This document shows positions 56,301-64,000 of a stretch of DNA of 64,000 nt, piece by piece. Position 1 is the stretch's first letter. Each line of letters starts with the position of its first letter. Below the pieces are notes generated by a model. The model did not search any database, was not told the origin of the DNA, and worked only from the letters and a program-made list of their open reading frames with translations. Position numbers and translations under genes: made by a program. This stretch comes from Pomphorhynchus laevis (lineage: Eukaryota; Acanthocephala; Palaeacanthocephala; Echinorhynchida; Pomphorhynchidae): positions 1-64,000 of the forward strand of contig WNNJ02002842.1 in NCBI GenBank assembly GCA_012934845.2, read 5' to 3'.

Positions 56301-57120
56301 TCATTACGGAAACACAAATAACGCAAAATTCAATAAAAAAACCAGATCCATATGTAGCGCATCAAGATTAAGTATCTTTTAGTTTGTACGAATCAAATAC
56401 TTAAAATAATTAAAACAAATATATTACAGAATAATCAAGATTAGTTGATATTAGTTATGGTCTAGATTATGCATTTTAAATGTTTAAATAGAACCAGTTT
56501 TCTCTGTACAATTTATTTAATACCAATGGATCGGCTGCTAAAATCTAACATTTCTCGATTCCTCACTGGTTAACCGAATTCTGAAAAGATCTGGCGTCAC
56601 TGGTATCAACGTTTTACGAAGTTTCTATCAACAATTGAATCGGTTCAATCGATTACGAATCTGAAATCGACACACTCAATCACACATCTGTTGTCTATCA
56701 GATCACAGTATTCACGCAATAAAGATACGAAGATTGCAGCAACAGTCAACCGAGTCGATTAATCTATACGTTATGAAACTGGGGTCAATAGAAAGAAATC
56801 TAAGTTTACAGTAATCACTTCAAAGAAGCATCAAAATATTTTCTTGATTGATACCCTTGTTGCTAGTATCCATTCATCGGATATACGTTAAAGCTTACTA
56901 TGACGTCAACAGCATGCAACAAGCTTATGTGATTGCCCGTACAATTAAAACAACCAACATTTAATCTGCCTTCTTTGCATCTAAATCACATGAGCATCTA
57001 TAAATTAAGCAGTATATTATCAATGTTGTCACATACAAATTTAATAATGAAATCTATAATAATAAGGATTTTCTTAAAAATAAATAATACAAGAATAAGT
57101 TAGTTAGTTGCAAAAAAAGA
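50350..57120 (+). mobile_element. Ty3/gypsy LTR retrotransposon fossil, split by a LINE
   Basis: A plus-strand LTR-element fossil in two parts around a nested LINE (51450-53885). The left part has a gag-like region (about 50384-50704), a nucleocapsid-type Cys/His remnant and a protease region with an FDTGSS box near 50920. The right part has RT (about 53900-54500), RNase H (about 54550-54800) and integrase remnants (about 54900-55400), and a C-terminal tail to about 55870. The region about 56150-57100 resembles the sequence at 61900-62050 and is probably the 3' LTR. I could not place a 5' LTR. It is badly broken, with well over ten breaks, and is old. Confidence 0.65.
51450..53885 (+). mobile_element. 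Family B LINE nested in the gypsy fossil, RT core deleted
   Basis: Plus-strand CR1-like LINE. The endonuclease lies at about 51735-52380 (VGYSNVRSLLAQFSEI, then FCITETWIHS, then LLLGDFNIPQIDW at about 52135-52175 and SDHCVLSMRL), with a frame break near 52080-52104. A linker with GHPPWFD follows at about 52610-52635, then the start of the RT (about 53060-53125). There the sequence jumps to the post-palm region (KDLRIIVYRSL, then KATRALYCIKNAF, then SIVRPHL), so motifs A to C are absent. The C-terminal MWNSLPEEVVAAPSLRTFK block is at about 53670-53720. The tail with TAGCCTTTTGGCTTTGG and an AATAATAAT end is at about 53840-53880. The same tail occurs at 8.1-8.4 kb. Confidence 0.8.
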
Positions 57121-57335
57121 AGAAAAAGAAAAACAATAAATGTCCGAAAAATTTCATTCCTTTTCATCTGTTTTCTTCCTCCTCATTACGGCCTCAGATC
57201 CGGTGAGATTTGAGCCATACATCCAATCCAACATACCGCCTTTCGACTAAACCACCCGGGGTCTTTCACCCCACCCCGAAGAGTCCAATCAAGACAGACT
57301 ATGCTGGGTAAACGAAAGATGATCAGCTTAAGAAA

Positions 57336-57727
57336 CATAAAGTATTTACAGGAACAAATAAGCAGAAATTATCCTTTATTTGATAAAAATTCTATATTTC
57401 GATAGCTCCTGATATCATCATCAGGATTACAATAAATGTTTCACAAATTTCGTGGTTCCAACATTTATACAAAATACAATAATGTATTAATGTATTAATA
57501 CAAGCATGCATTAATTTGCATTTATTACATGTAAAAATACAAGCTTGTATTTTTGTATAAATGTTGAAACCACGAAATTTGTGAAACATTTATTCTAATC
57601 CTGATGATGATAGCAGGAGCTATCTAAATATGGAATTTTTATCAAATAAAAGATAATTTCCACTTCTTCGTTACGGTAATAACTTTATATTTGAAATGAA
57701 AAGAGATTATGGTTTTAGTATTTATAT
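57336..57727. mobile_element. Penelope-like inverted-tail insertion with 10-bp target duplication
   Basis: The insertion breaks the 3' region of the family D LINE. GCTTAAGAAA occurs on both sides (57326-57335 and 57728-57737), a likely target-site duplication. Inside, 57369-57480 and 57545-57656 form a long inverted repeat. The left arm on minus (57397-57424) has CTGATGA, a short stem and GAAA; the right arm on plus (57601-57625) has the same box with the GAAA altered. No RT is present. The type is inferred from the tail structure. Confidence 0.6.
57397..57424 (-). ncRNA. Hammerhead-like motif (candidate)
   Basis: CTGATGA followed by a six-base stem with one mismatch, an AGGA loop and GAAA: the two conserved boxes of a hammerhead ribozyme in the right order. 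Stem III would have to be very short, as reported for Penelope-like elements, and the cleavage site is not clear. Confidence 0.4.
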
Positions 57728-60328
57728 GCTTAAGAAATCTTAGCCTTTGCTCCGGTGGACGTCCTCTGGAGAATAAGACTAATCCCGAGAAAACACAACT
57801 ACCCCAGAGACGCACCTGAGTTTTCCCTTTCAATTACAGATGCTGGGACCGTTTCAAAGTCCACCTAGCTCCCTTCAGAATACGTTAAAGTCTATCCAGG
57901 TCGGCTTTCGCCGACTAGTTCACCGTAACGGTGAACCCCAGGTATATTACTCGACTAGTGAAGACAGTGAGAAGTTAATTAGTCAAAATGGTGATGAATT
58001 CAGAGAGTGCTAATCTCTCAAGTTTTTGCTTTGTTGCAGGGATGGCATAGAAGACAACCACCTGCGATTTGGCAGAGTTTAAAATATGATTGGACTTTGG
58101 TAACTGGTCTCTTAATCTTAAAAAGAATCGACTGATGTCCGAGACTACGTCTTTGTACCTGCGTCCAGAGAACAGGGCTGTGGAATCATCAGCGTAAACC
58201 ACTAGACGTTGTTCGCGTTTAAATATTTTAAAGAACTCAATGGAAGCAGCAAGATATAAGATTGGAGAAAGAGGTGATCCTTGAGGCACGCCCGTAATAG
58301 GGTAGAACTAACGCGCATCAGAGTCGTCTTCATAATAGAATCGCTTAGTGTACAGCAGTATCTCCACCTTGTTAGCAATTCTCGCAGGCAATCCAAGGGA
58401 CCTGAGAGAAGAGATAACAAAGGGAATTGAGATGCGGTCAAATGCAGCAGAAAATTCAAGGAAAACAGCCGCAGCAAGTTGATGACTATTATCCTGACAG
58501 AACTGATGCACTTTACTTACAGCTGAATGGACCGAGCGACCTTTGACGAACCCATGGACACTTGGTGGGATTAAATTTTGCCTACTTAGATAATCGCGGA
58601 TTTTTTGAAAGCGCTTTCTCGCAGATCAACACGTGGGAATTCTGAATCGAAATGGGTCGCAGGTCTTTAGGACAAGAGACCGTATTTTTTGGAATAAAAA
58701 CACGTCTACTAATGTTGATGCCGACCATATCGTAATCGGTGGATAAAAGCATTGTGAAGGCCACTTTTCTTCTTTGTTCGGCTGTCAAAAGCTGACAGAC
58801 ATGAGAAGAGAGTGAAGCGACGGATCTATAGGTGCACGGAAGAGGCCCCCGGGAGTTAAGGATAGCTGTGACAGATAAATCCCTACTTTTGAAGTCTCCC
58901 AAAGGCGGAATTGGCTGAAGTGATTGAGTGGCTCCATAGTTATGTAGGGATAGTGACTCCTCCAAAACTTTATAAAGACCTATATAATCAATCCAACCCA
59001 ATGCCCTATCCTTCCACCAAACGAACTTCTCCTTCTTGAATATCTTCCAAAAGGAAGACTGGGCTGGATTAAGGGAAGCAATGCTTGCTTTATCTTACCC
59101 AGTTGGAATCTATATCTAGTACTCCAATATTCTTTCGAGAGAACTTGCCTGGCAGAAGCAGAGAGATTGAGAAGACAAAGCAAATATGCTAGGGTCTTGA
59201 GTCTTGTTAGAGTGGGACTAAATATACGACCTTTATAGGTTGTCGAAAGCATCGCGGTATCTTGCGAAGAGAGGAAGGAATTAAATTCGGTTAGACTCTC
59301 AATCCCAATTCGGGGGAAGCGTTGGATAGCTGACTGAAGGAAATCCACTCTGAGTGGATCAAAGTAGAATCTCCTTCGAAGCAGCGTATCCTATTCTATC
59401 CGCCAGCGAATCAAGTCATGAGAGGTCGACAAATGCTGACGCGACTGCCCCGTACAGAGGGGTTTCAACAATCACCTCTCATGGAGCAGTAATATGTCGA
59501 GTAGTGAATTCGTTGATGTGCAATGAAAGGTAGAGACGGTGGTTTGTAAATAAGATAACCGTTCCTGGCTCTGCGGAGTGCTGCATTAATCCAACGACCA
59601 GTTATGTCGTTGAAGACAGAACTGAAGGGCAGAAGCTTCTTTAAAATTCCACTAAAGAATATTCAGTGAAAAAGGCTCACGAGTACTCTGCATTGTGTTA
59701 GGTTAGCTGTATGAGATTGACTCATCTATAGACGGAGCTATGGGTAGAAGGGTTACATCCTTCACCACTAGCGCTATCCAGAGTTGTAACTTGCCCACGG
59801 GCGTTATCATCATTTCCCTTGGATGCCTTTTTACCCTTAAGTAGTTTTTAATCTTTATGGGGGGGACGGCGTGAGCCGAGGCTTCCCTTTTCTTGGATTC
59901 TGGAATAGTTTGCTTGGGTAATTGCGGCGTGATATAGAAGGCCGCGGCCAGGGCGATATCAGGTCTTCTATTCGTTTTACGGCCGCGTTAATCCTGATAT
60001 CAGTAATCTTTAGAAGTTCGTCATCAGATAGTCTGGAAACATTTGAAAAGGAAGGGTTCTTAATTTCAGAAACCGGTCTATTGTTGATCTTAAACGCATC
60101 ATTGTACGCTTTGAATTTTGGGCATTTTTGTGTCCAAGCGTGGTGGGCCCCCTGCAATTAGAGCACAAGGGGGTAGAAGTGAAAACCTCACCCCGGACTT
60201 AATGTTATGACCACATCCACAAACCCCACAGATATTTGGCTCGGAGCAGCTCGAAGCCCAGTACCCCCAAGCATGACACCTATTACAATGTGGCTATGTG
60301 TATCTTTCAACTGCAACCATTTCGAATT

Positions 60329-60949
60329 TCAGATTAAAACCCTGGAAGGGGTCAAGACATGGCTTCGAGAGAATCTCAGCAGATCCATAGAAGCTGATTC
60401 AAAACCAATAGGTAATGGGCGACCGTTTTTTCCGATTAGGGATCGTCCGGAATCGAGCTTGTATATAGATTTGTGTTCCATGATATTGTCACCATCAAGG
60501 TGCGTAGGCAAGTTGGATATTCTAACTGTTGCCATTATAGGTTTCACGGTGATTGTACCTAGATTCGTTAAATTTTCATTAAAATAGGCTACGTAAGACT
60601 CTAGTAAATCACTCGCAGTGAAAGATATCTTGATCTCTGTTTTGAAGAATTTTACTTTTTTAAATAAGATTCTATTTTGATATTTTTCTGAAAAATTCTT
60701 TAGGAAATTTTTTAAAAGATTGTTTCTCGCTTGCGGTTCTTTGAGTGGATCACCGCTAAATTGATTAACTTGGGGATAGGGGGAGTACCCCCTCACCCAG
60801 AGATTTTTCAGAAACGTTACTAACCTTGTCAGAGGAAGACGGATTAGTTTTATCTTTGTTTTGTTCTGTTTTCCATCCTTTTTCCAGCATAAAGTTGCAA
60901 TCTTTTGAAAGCTCCGATATTTGCATTTGTTTACTTTCTGATATTCCAT
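60329..60949 (-). pseudogene. ORF1 (gag-like) N-terminal part of the family D LINE
   Basis: A 206-codon open stretch, rich in Lys/Asn and then less so, starting MEYQKVNKCKYRSF. Its middle (ILFKKVKFFKTEIKISFTASDLLESYVAYFNE) aligns with the copy at 30567-30184 (VIFHSIKYYKVEIMIYFCTPELAHDYLDNFNK; quoted in part), which fits an RNA-recognition-like fold common in ORF1 proteins of this LINE group. Zinc knuckles follow in the continuation. The expected role is binding the element RNA. Confidence 0.6.
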
Positions 60950-60979
60950 AATGAAATATCATATTAATTCTTCAATACT

Positions 60980-62060
60980 TAATGTCGTGCACTCACAAAA
61001 GGATGTTTTTTTTCTGTGGAAAAAACACTCACGTATTCAATGCCCCGTCAGAAATGTTTTCTTACGATCATGTGGCAAAGCCGGACATTTTTCGAAAGTG
61101 TGTTAATCACGAAAAATTTTAGACAAAAACTTCAGACCAAAACTTTAACGAGCATATTGAACGGTATAATGGGATAGTCGGGAAGCCTATAAGAATTGAG
61201 TCTCCATAGCAAAGTGTGTGACTTGTAAAAGTGTCAAAGTGTTTTACACGATGCCATTGACGCTACTCGTTCATTATTAAACACTGCTACAAATGTAACA
61301 CCTCACGAAAGGTTGTTCACTTTAAATTGTCGATCTCAAAGCAGAATTCACCTAACGGAATGGATCTTGCAACTGGACACATTCTAGCAGTAAATTCGAA
61401 TGCTCTGTTGAATCAGCCGAAATTGTTCAAGCAAACCCAAGCTGTGCTTAAGTACGCTTGTCCAATGGCCGCGAAACATTTCTACAAATTTTCTAGCGCT
61501 CTATCTACAAATATTGAACGCAACGTAAGGTTCTGAACTTCCTCGACAAAATATGCAAAGTCAGGAACATAACTTAAAGTATAAGACGTTGGATTGATCG
61601 AATCAATCATTAACCAACAATAGTAATCACATGCCAACGACACCAGAAGAAAATACTGCGTCACAAACCGTTATTGATAACATTCATCCAATCAACAATG
61701 ACGAAGGAGGAACAACGAATGAGGCTAATGAACGACAAATATTCAACGAGGATAATGAACAACAATCAGTATTCGTGGCCAAAGAAACACCGTTCAACGG
61801 AACTATTTGACAAACAACCAACGAGGACAATGAAGGAACAACCAACGAGGGCCCTAGTGAAAAGGCAATAAAAAAAGACCATCGCGTGAAATAACTCTGT
61901 CATATTTCCAAAATTATGATAACTAATATTCTGGTCTTACATGGCGGGGTTAATGCCATTATATGTGGTTATGTATTTTAGATGTTTAAATTTACCCTTG
62001 TTTTCTTGGTACAATAGTAGAAAGCGTTGGATATAGTATGTCCAACGTGTATATAATATT
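60980..62060 (+). mobile_element. Second Ty3/gypsy fossil, 3' part with LTR-like end
   Basis: A plus-strand remnant of a gypsy-type element. It holds integrase C-terminal wording (LLNTATNVTPHERLF near 61275-61320), a degraded C-terminal region to about 61870, and a tail at about 61900-62050 that resembles 56400-56510, probably part of an LTR. It is a different copy from the fossil at 50.35-57.1 kb because both hold the same C-terminal region. It is badly broken, with many breaks, and old. Confidence 0.55.
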
Positions 62061-62069
62061 ATTATCAAT

Positions 62070-62285
62070 GGACAACAAAGTGAGCAGCAAGGCTCATTAC
62101 AAGTTGAGTCACATTCAGGAAAAGTAAATGTAGAAAAAGTAAATGTAGAGGATACTTGCTATTGTTCATATGTTCTCTGACTCGGTCTTCATCTTCAAGA
62201 AGGGATCTTCCTCCAGATTTCGTTTAAAAGAAGCCAGATTCGAGGATGCAACTGTTGAGTCAGCAAGGTGGTTCCAAGTATTAAC
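62070..62285. other. Short spacer between gypsy fossil and LINE
   Basis: No gene. It contains a small AAAAGTAAATGTAGA tandem repeat near 62120-62150. Confidence 0.35.
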
Positions 62286-62289
62286 GATT

Positions 62290-64000
62290 CGCTGGAAGTA
62301 TAGCTGTTACTAGCCGCAAATGGCTGTTTCAACTGTTCACAAATTACATTTTAAAATATCAATTAAAATACATCCACGAATCCAAATTAGAGTTCACAAT
62401 CCACTTCAGCAGCATCTTCTTGAAGTGTCTATTGCTAGTAGCATTGACGACGTCTTCAGGCAGCGAATTCCAAACATTCAATGCGCGGTGGGAAAGCCTA
62501 CTCACACTCCTTATTTTGCCATGGGGGAATTTAAATAACGTAAGGGAGTGACCTCTGCGACGCGAATTTCTCAATTTTATCGAATTGGATGGGAACCCCT
62601 CTTTTCCACGAACCAAATGCCACATCGCTACAATATTTAAATATAGTAGCCTCTGGGTCGTTGAAGGCATTTTTAAGCAAGCTAGGCGCTCATTGTAAGA
62701 ATAAAGAGATGTAATGCAAAGTTTGGTTCCTCTACGTAGAATCGACTCGGTCTTTTTCATCTCAGCCTTGGTGGATGGAAAAGTTGATGCGATGCAGTAT
62801 TCCACATGCGGACGGACTAACGCACAGTAGAGATGCTTAAATAATTTTGGATGCAGCTTACTAAATGTGTTCTTAATACAATACAAGGCCTTCATGGCTT
62901 TACCGTAGATATAATCGGTATTCGGTCGTGTTTTAAGGTCGTTATTCAAAATAATCCCTAGGTCTCTATGAACAGAAATGTTGTGAAGCTTATAACATCC
63001 TAAATAGAATTCATGATCAGATTTACATTTGCCGAGTTTCATATGAACGCACTTATCTACATTTATGGTCATACCGGTAGCACTGCTCCAGTCGTAGATT
63101 GTCTGGAGATCATGTTGTAGATGCCGGCCATCAGGATCTGAGATGCTATCGCACCACACTTTCACATCGTCTGCGAATGCCAGGCAGGGACTGTTTATGC
63201 GTAACAGAAGATCATTGAGAAATATAATAAAAAGCAAGGGACCAAGGACTGTACCTTGCGGAACTCCGGATTTAACTAACCTAGTAGAAGACATGCTATT
63301 GCCAACCCTCACCTGAAATGATCTCCCGTCCAAAAAATCACGAATCCAATTGCATAACATGGAGGATACTCCGTAGTGTGCTAACAACCTAATCATCCCA
63401 TCATGAGGGACGCGATCGAAGGCTTTCGAAAAATCAATAAAGATTATATCGAGTGAGCTACCAAAACTTAACGACTGGGTCCAAGTTTCGCGCGCGGTAA
63501 GCAAGTTCGTCAAACAAGAACGGGAGTGACGAAAACCATGTTGAGCGGACGATAGTATACCAAGGGAGACAAGATGATCGTAGACTCTAGTGCTGATGGC
63601 GCGTTCGAGAACTTTGCACAGAGAAGAGGTTAAGCTTATTGGCCTATAATCACCACAGGATGACAGTGGCCAGAATTTTATCAAAGATAATAGTCAGGAA
63701 TGGTGCCAGGTAACTCGATAAAGCTTTGAGCAGGTATGGGGAGATGTCATCGGGGCCAGCTGCGCTAAAAGGACGAATATTATTGAGATAATCTTGAATT
63801 TCAGTAACGCAAATTGGCCGGGATTCATTACGCGGAGGGATAGAGCACCCGTACCATATCATATGAGAATCGCAATGTGGTAAAGTGGATAAAGAGAACG
63901 AGGATGCGAAGGTCTCAGCTATATCAGTTTCATTTGTAACCAAGCCACATTCAGAGTGCACATGCTTGATTGCAGAGTTGAGCGTTCCGTTTTGCCGAGC
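62290..64000 (-). mobile_element. Family B LINE, youngest-looking copy, runs off the right edge
   Basis: Minus strand, 3' end near 62290-62310 (tail with GCAAATGGCT, shared with 14.45 kb). The RT is open for 441 codons (63684-62359), and a further RT N-terminal stretch (63961-63650) lies in another frame. Between them, near 63675, is a frame break; a typical connecting stretch of about 20 residues also seems to be missing. The element continues past position 64000, so the endonuclease is not visible. Confidence 0.85.
62359..63684 (-). CDS. Reverse transcriptase ORF of the family B (CR1/Jockey-like) LINE
   Basis: This 441-codon frame holds all central RT motifs: SCGDYRPISLTSSLCKVLER (fingers), HGFRHSRSCLTNLL, IIFIDFSKAFDRVPHDGM (motif A), VKSGVPQGTVLGPLLFIIF (motif B), CLAFADDVKVW (motif C with both Asp) and NVDKCVHMKLG, then the thumb (KAMKALYCIKNTFSK, ALVRPHVEYC, RRGTKLCI) and the C-terminal SHRALNVWNSLPEDVV. 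The methionine at its start is internal to the original ORF2. It is the only RT here with an uninterrupted catalytic core and C-terminus, so it is the most recent LINE of the window. Confidence 0.85.
   Translation of the reverse strand: MIKFWPLSSCGDYRPISLTSSLCKVLERAISTRVYDHLVSLGILSSAQHGFRHSRSCLTNLLTARETWTQSLSFGSSLDIIFIDFSKAFDRVPHDGMIRLLAHYGVSSMLCNWIRDFLDGRSFQVRVGNSMSSTRLVKSGVPQGTVLGPLLFIIFLNDLLLRINSPCLAFADDVKVWCDSISDPDGRHLQHDLQTIYDWSSATGMTINVDKCVHMKLGKCKSDHEFYLGCYKLHNISVHRDLGIILNNDLKTRPNTDYIYGKAMKALYCIKNTFSKLHPKLFKHLYCALVRPHVEYCIASTFPSTKAEMKKTESILRRGTKLCITSLYSYNERLACLKMPSTTQRLLYLNIVAMWHLVRGKEGFPSNSIKLRNSRRRGHSLTLFKFPHGKIRSVSRLSHRALNVWNSLPEDVVNATSNRHFKKMLLKWIVNSNLDSWMYFN

Larger units (their letters stand above)
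57130..60975 (-). mobile_element. Family D LINE (R1/Jockey-like) with gag-like ORF1, split by a PLE-type insertion
   Basis: Minus strand. ORF1 starts at about 60960-60949: a basic 206-codon open stretch (60949-60329), then Cys/His knuckles of gag-like type at about 60300-60130 (CNRCHAWGYWA-like and CxxC..GAHHAW..KC spacing). The ORF1 end is at about 59860. The endonuclease part is mostly deleted; what follows (59640-59350) is linker. The RT then reads through GRIGHWVGLI (about 58985), LDYIGLYKVLEESLSLHNYG, motif A (VFLEFSAAFDRISIPFVIS, 58465-58410), motif B (MPQGSPLSPILY, 58289-58254) and motif C VVYADDSTALF (58205-58170). The 3' region reaches 57130 and is interrupted at 57336-57727. Frames are broken. 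Confidence 0.8.

Noticed and set aside
53900-57100. Envelope gene in the gypsy fossil
   Set aside because: Nothing after the integrase region looks like a membrane glycoprotein; the remaining open stretches fit the end of the polyprotein.
1-64000. tRNA, rRNA or spliced-leader RNA genes
   Set aside because: None could be recognised by eye. A covariance search would be decisive; an above-threshold hit would overturn this.

Overview
The window looks like repeat-choked, AT-rich chromosomal DNA from an invertebrate animal. A metazoan host is shown by a MAP1/futsch-family gene with an apparent spliced 5' end. The mix of CR1-like LINEs, an R1/Jockey-like LINE, a restriction-endonuclease-type LINE, Penelope-like elements (PLEs) and Ty3/gypsy fossils would suit a flatworm such as a trematode, but the sequence alone does not fix the phylum. 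I see no prokaryotic features, and no rRNA or tRNA genes.

Layout. 1-22 kb is mostly copies of one LINE family (called family A here: apurinic endonuclease plus reverse transcriptase, CR1/L2-like) in both orientations, with pieces of other LINEs (families B and C) between them. 22.2-25.0 kb holds one LINE of a different class, with the RT, Cys/His motif and restriction-like nuclease order of the R2 type. 26.6-30.6 kb is an R1/Jockey-like LINE (family D) with a partial internal tandem duplication. 30.6-33.0 kb is a family C LINE split by a (TA)n-bounded insertion. 33-37.8 kb is very AT-rich, with a fragment of an odd RT and several tandem or inverted tails of Penelope type. 38.45-40.53 kb is a 5'-truncated Penelope-like element with a GIY-YIG nuclease, flanked by inverted copies of its own tail.

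40.6-48.4 kb is the only part with convincing host genes: a MAP1-like gene on + (exon about 42012-44554) and an unrecognised 302-codon gene on - (47425-48333). Just upstream of the MAP1-like exon lie a 380-bp tandem duplication, a perfect 72-bp palindrome whose arms carry a 34-nt copy of MAP1 exon sequence, and a second hairpin of about 125 bp. Upstream of the 302-codon gene lies a tandem array of six perfect 60-bp palindromes. 49.7-64 kb is again transposons: a PLE fragment, a gypsy fossil split by a LINE, a family D LINE split by a PLE-type tail, a second gypsy fossil, and a family B LINE running off the right edge.

Most notable to me: perfect palindromes with almost no spacer recur across the window, including one copying host exon sequence and one amplified six times. 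They look like products of fold-back (template-switch) DNA synthesis, and some could be transcribed as long hairpins. All family names are from motif reading by eye; no database search was run.
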